From NCBI GenBank assembly GCA_021292105.1, contig CM037868.1, positions 29,171,403 through 29,235,402 of the forward strand: a DNA stretch of 64,000 nucleotides. Direction: 5' to 3'. A program made the position numbers and the translations under genes. The stretch comes from Anadara kagoshimensis. Taxonomy: Eukaryota; Mollusca; Bivalvia; Arcoida; Arcidae. The notes below the pieces were generated by a model, which did no database searches, had not been told where the DNA came from, and saw only the letters and a program-made list of their open reading frames with translations. Of the stretch, positions 1 through 12,200 are shown piece by piece (within the stretch, counting starts at the first letter, position 1; each line of letters starts with the position of its first letter).

Positions 1-477
1 GGGTAGGATTACTTTTCCCAATCCTGATGTCACAATGGCTAAATATATTCACAAACTTTTGAATATTTTCAAGGATTTTTCTGAACAAATCCCAGTGGTT
101 GTACTTTTTAAGGATAAATTGATTTTTTTCCAGACAAGGATTATCAAGGTTTGTATGAACATTGACATATTATACCAGTGTTAATTTTACAGCACTAGAC
201 AACAGTTTCAGAATCCAATTCCTCATCAGTTGTGCTTGGACCAAAATTTTGCAACCTACATTTTTGACTTTCAAGAGCATGCATTTGGTTTATTTTGATG
301 TTTAATAAGAATGGTAAACTTTATCTGCATTTTTTCTAATTTGAATTTTACATTGTGTACAATTATTTATCTTATTGGAATTTTAGGTTATGTACAATTA
401 TTTATTTTATTGGAATTTTACATTGTGTACAATTTATTTTATTGGAATTTTACATTATATATGGGCTCTAAACATAC
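1..477. other. Intron of the aminopeptidase gene
   Basis: This AT-rich sequence lies after the donor at 477. It has a short internal repeat of 'ttattttattggaattttacattgtgtacaa' type (about 340-460). No exon is recognisable. Confidence 0.6.
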
Positions 478-609
478 CTGTGACAATGAATTCCAGAGAT
501 CTTTGGTCACTGCGTTGCCATACTTGTATTTATTTAAGTATGCTGTAATACCACTGTTGAATCGTTCAATTCCCATAACATCACGTAACATACGAATTAT
601 TGAGGATCC
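478..609 (-). CDS. Aminopeptidase exon after the catalytic Tyr; last exon inside the window
   Basis: The acceptor tattttacacag ends at 610 and the donor CAG|gtatgt begins at 477. The exon encodes 44 residues from [13 protein letters not shown] to KDLWNSLSQ, the helical continuation of the M1 catalytic domain. Both ends are in phase 0. No following exon is recognisable in 1-477, so the next one lies outside the window. Confidence 0.93.
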
Positions 610-3217
610 CTGTGTAAAATAAAATCACATGATCATCCATACAAAACATTCTGATGTAAAACAGTGTGTCACATGATAAAAGGACCCTGTGTAAAATAAG
701 TCACTTGATAAAAAGATCCTGTGTAAAATAAGTCACATGATCATCCATACAAAACATTCCAATGTAAAACAGTGTGTCACATGATTTGTAACATAAGTCA
801 CATGATCAAAGGACCCTGAGTAACATAAGTCACACAATCAAAGGATCATACGTAAAGTTTTCCATTTTACAATAAATAAGCCAATAACCATTGACCTTTT
901 ATCATATCATTTACACATCTTTAATGCCTTGACCTTTTTCATATGAACTTGGTTCAAGGTCATGACACACCAGTGACTATTTGAGATAATCTGTATTGAG
1001 CTGTTAGGTGGTTGTATAAATATGTGAAAACAAAACATAAATCAATGACTATAAGAATCTCAGCATGTCCAGGAGACACACCACAAACAGGAAAAGATGG
1101 TAAAAATATTCACAGAATATGTAATAAATCTATGTTACCATGGTTACACAGACATACCTTGCTGTATGATATAGAGTCAAACAGATCATTGATTTCATCA
1201 GGATTTTTAACTTGGACATCGATCGGATGGGAGCTTTTAAGGCTATCAAAGAACATGGCTCTCTGTAAATCATCTTTGATAAACTGATCATTCTGAAATA
1301 ATCAAAAATTAAAATGTTAATGATTACAATACATAAATAAACCTGACCTAAGTTATCTAATTCCAATACCTTTTAAATAAGCCCAAGGTTTGTAAAGGTG
1401 TCTTTATATTTTTCCCAGCGAGATCACACTAGGCTACCAGTATTCCAATATGACCATGACGCACACTCAGGGCAACTTATAGTAACAGCAGTGGATCTTA
1501 ACCTTTTTTGAGATTAAGAATAAGTTTGTGCAAATTTTGATTGTAAGTTTTACAAAATCAGTAATAAAGATTTATTCCTATATTTGACTTGACGGAACAT
1601 GACATGATGTATATTACTTGGGTTAGAATATTTTATCCTACTGTTTCTTCCCCACTTTTCTAGCTATAGGTGACTTGAAGATCTTGATCATCATCACTTT
1701 CATGAACATGACACCATGGAACTATTTTTAAACAATGTACAATACTGGATCCCCATCTTGCATTCTTGGACAGTATTTACACATTACACTCAATTAGAGG
1801 ACGTTAATATTTCACTATATACACAGACTAGAAAATGCTTTCAACTCCAGAAACTACTGGATTTTTTTGCAGTTGTAACTGGCAATCGTACAGTCAAAAT
1901 TTAAACTTCAAAACCATACAACTTACACCAAAATCGTAAGGATAGGCAAGTATGAAGAACAAATACTGTAAACCGTGTATTTTTAGCGGCAGTTTTATTT
2001 TAGCGCAATTGGCGATAAGAGTGACGGCGCTAAAATAAAACTGTCGCTAAAATTTCAAACTAAATATGTACTGTACAGCGCTTAGAACGGGTATGAACGT
2101 ACGTTGAACTTTTCAAATAATAGGATGTCACAGGTGTAGCTTCCGTCAATATTCTCACGTATAATAAGTAATTAGGGATTAATGACCAAGTAAACAGGCC
2201 ACCGACAAGCGGATTAACGGATAAAATAGGGGATGTTAATTATTGTCATTGTGATGCTTACATTGTGACAAGTCTTATTGTCAGGTAATTAAGTTTAATT
2301 GACCAGTTCACCTAACAGTAATTGACTTCACTGATTAAAATCTTAATAATGAATATAAACAATTAGACCCATTGCTCGGGAATTGTTTTTTTTTCTGTGA
2401 TGTCGGCAACATCCTATAAGTCCTCATTGTTGACCTCTAATGATCTAAGCGGCTTTTATTGGTCCCTCGTTTGGTGACAGCAGTTGTCATCTATCTCTCG
2501 GCAGCTTTTCGACAGCTACCTTTCCATACCTTTACCTCTAATGATCTAAGCAGCTTTTATCGGGGTTACATCGACAATGTGTCGAAACATTTGTATTTGA
2601 AATACAAACAGTTGGTATTTAAATGAAAAATAGGTAATTGTCGATTTAAATATGTTTTCAGTAAAATGTGTAATCGACGAGAGCGCAAAATTATGATGCA
2701 AGCGCCCTGCAGACAACTGTCTGTCTTGTGACTTACCGAGATTTTCTCTCAGTTAAAGTCAAACAAATTAAAACACCATTTATTACATAGTTATTTTTAT
2801 TTTTTTCTTGTAACTTGCCGAATACTGGCACCCCCTTCTTAATTTTTTTGGCTAAAAGTTGCGGTAATATAAAGACGTATTATATGTTTCAGTCTGGAAT
2901 TGATTACGCTAAAATTAAACTGCGCTAATATGTTTACCATTCATCAATCGCTAAAATAAGTATGCGCCAATATAAAGCGGTTTACAGTAATTACCATTTG
3001 CCATTTTTTACCGTTCTTCTCTGCAACTTGTTCAGTACCCAGATATTCCATAAAGCTAGCAAAACCTTCATTCAGCCATAGATCATTCCACCATTTCAAA
3101 GTCACCAAATCTCCAAACCACTAAAATTGAAGAAATCAAAAATATTAATGGAAAAAACCAATACTTATCAATATCCAATGAAACCATGACAAACACATTG
3201 TAAAATCACAAATGTGT

Positions 3218-3254
<37 letters not shown>

Positions 3255-6200
3255 TTATAACTTCACAAAATTTGATGACAAAACTGTTTCTAGTGGTATA
3301 GTTATGGTAATATTGAGAGTGTCAATCAGGGCCAACTGCTCAAAGCTGGATTCAGTTAAATTCATTAATTACTGTTAATTACTGTAGTCCAACTTTGTTT
3401 CTTGTACACATGAAACTAAGGAATATTGTCCTTTTGACTTGATAATAATACAGTTCATTAGGGAAATGTTTAAGTTTAATGTTAATTTTACACAAAGTTT
3501 ACATAAAAGTTAAAAAAGTCTGGCTTATTTGTTGACAAATTTTCATGAAATCCATAAACTACACCACAAGAATTTTTAAATATAAAGTCAACTTCTGCAT
3601 TCAAGCTTTGCTTTCCTAGAAAAACAATTATTTCAGATTTTTGCATCAAAGGGGCATAACTCCTACATGGAAACTAAACCTGTCCATTGTGTTTACCTGA
3701 TGAGCTAGTTCATGAGCCACCACTGTGGCTACCCACTGTTGGTCTGATGACGAGGAACCGAGTGGATCATACAGGATAGATGTCATACGATAGGTAATCA
3801 AACCCCAGTTCTCCATGGCACCGGCAGAAAAATCTGGTATAGCTATAAGATCTGAAATGAATGAATGAATGAATGAATGAATGAATAAGAAAAGAACTGT
3901 AAACCATTTTATCTCATCAACATTGTAACAATATCATCACCTGTTTTCTATAGAAATTGTTTTCATTAGATATTTGTACAAACTGTTTTTATACACTTCT
4001 AGAGGTTTTATTCAGTGTATTTCTCATCAAATATTTCAGAATTCTTAGATATTGTATAAACTTTGGATTGCTGTTTGCTTGGACTGTCAGAAGCTGAATT
4101 AGCGTATTCAGGTGACAAAATTTTGGTCTATAAATTTAATAAAATTTTATTAATGTAAAATAGTAAAGTACTGTTTTACAACATTTTCATGGAAAGATGA
4201 AAAGAAAAGGAAAATTAAAATTGACAAGTTAAAGCTGAAATGGGATGTTATTTCACAATTGTCTACCATAAAACCTGACTGGGGAATCCCTAACCATGTC
4301 TTTAATAAAAATATGAATAGCCAACCAAAGATAATATTCCTTTGAGGTTCATAAAGATCTGTAAAATAGTTTTCAAGGGAAGTGGTGGACTAAATGTTGA
4401 TGGAAGACATGGAGTAAACACTATATATCTACCCATTTTGTTTGGGGGTCATTGCAGGCACTTTAGGTGTACTCCAGCCTGAGAATTCAACTGATCACTC
4501 TCTAGCGTTTTACTAAGCACTATTTTGTTTGGGGGACATAGCACTTAGTCTTCCTGCCTAAGGATTCAACCTGTCACTCTCAGGTGATAAACCAGTGTTT
4601 TACTATGATACTGAAACATCTGGACAACAAATGTATTAACCTACTATATACAACATGGCTTACTGAATTCTCTACAATAACCAGAGCCTGATATCTTACC
4701 TTGTTTAGGTAATGGGTATTTTATTAGGTATAGTTTGTCAGAGCCTGATATCTTACATTGTTTAGGTAATGGGTATTTTATTAGGTATAGTTTGTCAGAG
4801 CCTGATATCTTACATTGTTTAGGTAATGGGTATTTTATTAGGTATAGTTTGTCAGAGCCTGATATCTTACCTTGTTTAGGTAATGGGTATTTTATTAGGT
4901 ATAGTTTGTCAGAGCCTGATATCTTACCTTGTTTAGGTAATGGGTATTTTATTAGGTATAGTTTGTCAGAGCCTGATATCTTACCTTGTTTAGGTAATGG
5001 GTATTTTATTAGGTATAGTTTGTCAGAGCCTGATATCTTACCTTGTTTAGGTAATGGGTATTTTATTAGGTATAGTTTGTCAGAGCCTGATATCTTACCT
5101 TGTTTAGGTAATGGGTATTTTATTAGGTATAGTTTGTCAGAGCCTGATATCTTACCTTGTTTAGGTAATGGGTATTTTATTAGGTATAGTTTGTCAGAGC
5201 CTGATATCTTACCTTGTTTAGGTAATGGGTATTTTATTAGGTATAGTTTGTCATAATAATCCATCACAGTGACAGCTGCCTGTAAAGCAAACTTAGCCTG
5301 ATCTATCAGCTCATCTGGGGCGTAAACTCTTACCTACAAACAAATACAATATATATCTTGTAAATAAAGAAATCTTAATAAATAAGGCATCATTTTATCT
5401 TTGTCCTGTTTCTGAATGATGATCAGTGTTTCTATTCTGTTAGTTTGGTTACCAGTGTAGCCTTTAAAAATGGTAAACTGGAAACCGTGGCCAAAAACTG
5501 ATGGAAAACAACAGTGGTCAGTTGCTCGAAGCCTAATTAGTTTAATAAATTGATTAGTCAAAATTTGAATTTTGTATAATTTCAGATATATTGTGAACTT
5601 TATGTTGAAATGTTGAAAATGAATGACAAGTCCATCAAACTAAAGACAATTGTAATAAAACTATAGATTCGATAATGCTATCTTGATTTTATTCATGTTT
5701 TTAATTTCTGCTAATCATGGATTAAACTACATCAAGCTTCAAACAACTAGGTCCAGGTGTAATGGAATTACCAGTTACAATCCCTTAAAATCCCATCTCT
5801 AGATACCCAGCAGTCTGGTTTGCTCTGGTGGTAAACCACTTGTCTATAGTGGTTAAGGTCCTTATTTTCCCCCTCTTTTTCAAATTAAATTATCAAAAAT
5901 CAAAAGTTACTACGGTCAAATAAGAAATTGGTTGTAAAATGGCAACTTAATGTCCCTATAACACCTAATGTAATGTGACCCTCTATATAAAATCCACCTG
6001 TCTTATAAGACCATTCTGCTGATTCCATTGTTTAGTCTGAATAAATTATACAGGTGGTCTGAATAAATTATACAGGTGCTATGTTTAATTACAGTCCAAC
6101 CTGCCTTAACAGCCACTTCTATATAAAGACCACCTGCTTATAAAGGCCAAGGCAGTAGAATTATATCCCAATTGTTTTTATTTCACATTATTTGAACCCT

Positions 6201-9200
6201 TGGGTGGCCTTTATAGAAAGGCTTGACTGTATTCATTTTCTACCTGTCACCAGACTGTAAAAAATGTACAGTAAGATTAAAAGATTATTATACTTAGTGA
6301 GTAGATTTCAGATCTCTAACCTACAGACCATTACACAGCTACCAACAAAAGGATCTTATCTTGAATATGATTGGTGTAACTATCTAACCTGGAATATTAT
6401 TGGCTGAATTTTGAAATTCTTTGTTTAAATCACTTTTCTAGAAGAATTTGGCAAGTGTGCCTGTGTTTGTGTTTTAGGAAAGTTGAAGATAGATTTTTCT
6501 GTCAATTTTGGACACAGAATTCTAGTTAAGAAGTTCAAAGTCATAAAAATGAAAAAGGTAAGATCTGTTTATGTATTTTAAAGTTTAAGAAGGTTTTTTT
6601 TGTTGTTTTTTTCTAAAGGAAAGATTGGAGTGGGAAGGAGGTGAAGGAATGGGGGGGGGGATTAAGATCTTTAATTAAGTATGCCCAATTTAGGCAAGCC
6701 TTTCATTTGTATATTTCCATGTAAATTTCAATTATCACTGAAAACCCTTTTGAAAAATCAAGCCATTTTGAACAAAATTTTGCAGGAGGGGGGGGGGGGG
6801 CACAAAAGGAAGTTTTGCCTAAATTTTAAAAAGAATTAAGATATAGGTTTAATTCGTATGGACATATGTTGTATTTATGTTATGTTTTCTCCCAGCTGTA
6901 TAATTTCTATGATCAGATTTTAATGCCCACAGAAAATCCATAGATTTCCATGGAAATGCCACAAAACTCCATGCATAGTGTAGATGTCCATGGAATGTGC
7001 CACAGAAATGTAAAATCTGACATTTTTTCTGTGGTCATATACAACTTTCCAAAGAATTTTGTGGCAATACTTCATATTTATTATTGCCATAGATTTTCAG
7101 TAGAATTTTAACATAAAAATGACAGAAATTCCATGGATTCCTGCCAAATTTACCAATGGGTGTATAGAATACATATTTTCATGTACCCCTGTTTAATATA
7201 CAGTAGAACATGTATATAAAGACCACATAACCCAAGGAATGGTCTTTGAAGATAGGTGGTCCTTATAGAGAAGTTATTTATGGTTGAAATGCTGTTAAAA
7301 TACTAGACCTAATAAAGGACCTAATGGACAGATGTTCTTTATATAGAGGTAGTCTGAAGAACAGGTTTACCTAATGGACAGATGTTCTTTATATAGAGGT
7401 AGTCCATATAACAGGTTTACCTAATGGACAGATGTTCTTTAGATAGAGTTAGTCTATATAACAGGTTTACCTAATGGACAGATGTTCTTTATATGGAGGT
7501 AGTCTGTATAACAGGTTTACCTAATGGTCAGATGTTCTTTATATAGAGGTAGTCTATATAACAGGTTTACCTAATGGACAGATGTCCTTTATATAGAGGT
7601 AGTCTGTATAACAGCTTTACCTAATGGACAGATGTTCTTTATATAGAGGTAGTCTATATAACAGGTTTACCTAATGGACAGATGTCCTTTATATAGAGGT
7701 AGTCTGTATAACAGGTTTACCTAATGGACAGATGTTCTTTATATAGAGGTAGTCTATATAACAGGTTTACCTAATGGACAGATGTCCTTTATATAGAGGT
7801 AGTCTATATAACAGGTTTACCTAATGGACAGATGTTCTTATATAGAAGTAGTCTATATAACAGGTTTACCTAATGGATAGATGTTCTTTATATGGAGGTA
7901 GTCTGTATAACAGGTTTACCTAATGGACAGATGTCCTTTATATAGAGGTAGTCTATATAACAGGTTTACCTAATGGACAGATGTCCTTTATATAGAGGTA
8001 GTCTGTATAACAGGTTTACCTAATGGTCAGATGTTCTTTATATAGAGGTAGTCTATATAACAGGATTACCTAATGGACAGATGTCCTTTATATAGAGGTA
8101 GTCTATATAACAGGTTTACCTAATGGACAGATGTCCTTTATATAGAGGTAGTCTATATAACAGGTTTACCTAATGGACAGATGTTCTTATATAGAGGTAG
8201 TCTATATAACAGGTTTACTCAATGGTCAGATGTTCTTTATATAGAGGTAGTCCATATAACAGGTTTACCTAATGGACAGTTTTTCTTTATATAGAGGTAG
8301 TCTGTATAACAGGTTTACCTATTGGACAGATGTTTTTATATAGAGGTAGTCCATATAACAGGTTTACCTAATGGACAGATGTTCTTTATATAGAGGTAGT
8401 CTATATAACAGGTTTACCTATTGGACAGATGTTTTTTATATAAAGGTAGTCCATATAACAGGTTTACCTAATGGACAGATGTTCTTTATATAGAGGTAGT
8501 CTGTATAACAGGTTTACCTAATGGACAGTTTTTCTTTATATAGAGGTAGTCTGTATAACAGGTTTACCTAATGGACAGATGTTTTTTATATAGAGGTAGT
8601 CCATATAACAGGTTTACCTAATGGACAGATGTTTTTTATATAGAGGTAGTCTATATAACAGGTTTACCTAATGGACAGATGTTCTTTATATAGAGGTAGT
8701 CCATATAACAGGTTTACCTAATGGACAGATGTTCTTATATAGAGGTAGTATCCTTTAAATATCCTTTGGGGTCTAAGCAGGTATAGAACAAAAATATCCT
8801 TTCAGGTCTAAGCCAGTACAGAACAAAAATATCCTTTCGGGTCTAATCCCAGCACAAAACAAAAATATCTTTTGGGGTCTAAGCCAGTACAGAACAAAAA
8901 TATCCTTTGGGGTCTAATCCCAGCACAAAACAAAAATATCCTTTGGGGTCTAAGCCAGTACAGAACAAAAATATCCTTTGGGGTCTAATCCACTGCAGCA
9001 CAAAACAAAAATATCCTTTGGGGTCTAAGCCAGTACAGAACAAAAATATCCTTTGGGGTCTAAGCCAGTACAGAACAAAAATATCCTTTGGGGTCTAAGC
9101 CAGTACAGAACAAAAATATCCTTTGGGGTCTAATCCCAGCACAAAACAAAAATATCCTTTGGGGTCTAAGCCAGTACAGAACAAAAATATCCTTTGGGGT

Positions 9201-12200
9201 CTAATCCCACTGCAGCACAAAACAAAAATATCCTTTGGGGTCTAAGCCAGTACAGAACAAAAATATCCTTTAGGGTCTAAGCAAGTACAGAACAAAAATA
9301 TCCTTTGGGGTCTAAGCCAGTACAGAACAAAAATATCCTTTGGGGTCTAAGCCAGTACAGAACAAAAATATCCTTTGGGGTCTAAGCCGGTACAGAACAA
9401 AAATATCCTTTCGGGTCTAAGCCAGTACAGAACAAAAATATCCTTTGGGGTCTAAGCCAGTACAGAACAAAAATATCCTTTTAGGTCTAAGCCAGTACAG
9501 AACAAATATATCCTTTAAGGTCTAAGCCAGTACAGAACAAAAATATCCTTTTGGGTCTAAGCCAGCACAAAACAAAAATATTGTTTGGGGTCTAAGCCAT
9601 GACAGAACAAAAATATCCTTTGTGGTCTAAGCCAGTACAGAACAAAAATATCCTTTTAGGTCTTAGCCAGTACAGAACAAAAATATCCTTTCGAGTCTAA
9701 GCCAGTACAGAACAAAAATATCCTTTCGGGTCTAAGCCAGCACAAAACAAAAATATCCTTTGTGGTCTAAACCAGTACAGAACAAAAATATCCTTTCAGG
9801 TCTAAGCCAGCACAAAACAAAAATATCCTTTGGGGTCTAAGCCAGTACAGAACAAAAATATCCTTTGGGGTCTAAGCCAGCACAAAACAAAAATATCCTT
9901 TGGGGTCTAAGCCAGTACAGAACAAAAATATCCTTTGGGGTCTAAGCCAGTACAGAACAAAAATATCCTTTGGGGTCTAAGCAGGTATCAAAAAAATATC
10001 CTTTGGGGTCTAAGCAGGTATAAAAAAAATATCAAAATAATATACCAGATTTAAAATAAGGAAATCCTAGTTAAGAAATGATCGTGAAAATGGGGCCTGT
10101 CCATTTATTGGAAAGCTGGTAGATTGAAGTTTAAAGACATACCACACAGTCACCCTGGGGTTTGAACACATGACCCTTAAGTCTGAATCATTGACCACAA
10201 GGTCATATGTCTCCAAAAGCCTTATTTACTCAAGAAAAAGGAAGTAAATTGCTTCATTGGTCCTGCCTGTTTAGATCTATCAGTTTATCTTAAGCTTGCT
10301 CATATCCAAGGTTTGTAGAGTAATATATGTTTTTTTTTATTTAAGGAGACACAAGATAACACAGATGTGTTTTGATTGGATCACCTTTGGCAAATACACC
10401 TGTCAGTTAACGGGATAAAATATTCTAGAAATATCATGTGATAACAAAAGAACCAGGCACCAAGAATGAAAGACACAAAGGTATGAAATACACAGCAGTA
10501 CAAAATATATAAAGTTATATTAGCAACACAACTAATAAATGATTTCCCCGCTCATGTCAGTTTACTTGTTTAAGGTCAGTGGTTTCTCTGGTTTCCTCCA
10601 CCATCCAAGAATTTACCATCTCAGTATATGACTAGGATATAAAGCACCATTATTCCACACCATTTTAAATGGACACTAGACTTGTACTATAGATCCAGTT
10701 ATTTTAGAGGACCTTTGTTCTATAGCAAATTTCTGAAAGCAATGACATATTAAGGATCTTTATTTTGAATCCATGTTTTGGTGAAAAAATTATAAATTTT
10801 CATTAGACAATGAATGAATTATGGCAACATTTGAGTGAAATAGAGATAAACTGTGAATTTATTTCAAAATAACAACCTGGATCTATAGTACAATGACAGA
10901 ATGGCATCCAGTGGTGTGGTTCAAGTACCTTTGTACAGTCCATATTATAAACTATATAAATACTAGTATATAATATCATTTAAATCAATTTTGGTTTTCA
11001 ATATACAGTAAAGATCATCCATGGGTCTTAAGAAATACAGGAATGTACTTTGTACTTTATTTTTTACTGAGGTGGTCACTTTAGCAGGTGTTACTGTAGA
11101 GACAAGTGGTCTTTATAAATATTCAACAAACTTTTCCATAAAAAGTTGAGGTCATCATCAGACTTAATTATTATGTACTAAACACTTACAAAAAGTGTAT
11201 AAAGTTGTACAGACTGATGGAAATGTCAAGGTCACTTAGGGGTCATTTTCATCACCAACACTATAGATGTAGAAAAAATATTAAAATTGAGAATTTGTAC
11301 TGGATTGTCATCAAACTTGATTACAGTGTATCTAAATGGGTTAAATTTCAGAGTTATTGATTGATTAAATGGGGATTTAATCCCAGTCAAGAATATTTCA
11401 CTTATATCAAGATGTCACCAGATATTGGTGCATTGGCAGAATTTTTTACCTTTGCAGTGCATGAGGCAATCTGAAAAGACTGTTCTTTAAAATGCCATGC
11501 CTGGCATGACAAGGAGCATCAGTTTTCAAGGTTCCCCTGAAGAACCCATTGGCTTTCATTTCTAAATGCAGTGCTTGGTAAATGAACAGTCACTACCCTG
11601 GATGGGGTTCCAACCTATACTACTGTAGTAGTTAAGATATATTTCAAACGTTTATAATAACATCATGAGTAGATAAGGTTAAGGACATAAGTAGATAATG
11701 TCAAGGTCAGAGTAGATAATGTCAAGGCCATAAGTAGATAAGGTCAAGGTCATGAGTAGCAATATTTGCAGTATATCAATGTTTAATCATTTTTGTGGTG
11801 ATGGACAATAATCTACACGTACAGTGATCACCACTGGTCTGTTAAAACATAGCACATATCTACAGACTAGTAATGGTTATAATTGATTGTGTTATAAAGA
11901 ACAATATCAACTGACTGTCATCATATGGATGTATATTACTGTTAATCAGGACATTTTTGTATCAGTTAATGTTTAAGAAGTGGTATTTCAATTATTAGCA
12001 TACTTTTCTTGGTGCAAACACAAGTAAATCATAACATCATATAATATTCACAAATGTGTAATTATCATGTGTTGTTTACACGAAACTAAAGTAAAGGCAA
12101 AAAATCCCTGATTAACAGTAATAAAGATAGGAACTAAAAAGACACAAACTGTGTCAAAGTCCCTTATGGTATTATATATCATGAAGTATGGATGATACTA

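Noticed and set aside
1716-1904. 62-codon plus-strand frame inside the aminopeptidase intron
   Set aside because: There is no homology, no splice context, and ordinary AT-rich intron composition.
4684-5254. CRISPR-like regular array
   Set aside because: Units are contiguous with no variable spacers. This is a eukaryotic minisatellite.
4735-5256. Plus-strand 173-codon frame with [19 protein letters not shown] repeats
   Set aside because: It is the antisense of the exon-derived 57-bp minisatellite.
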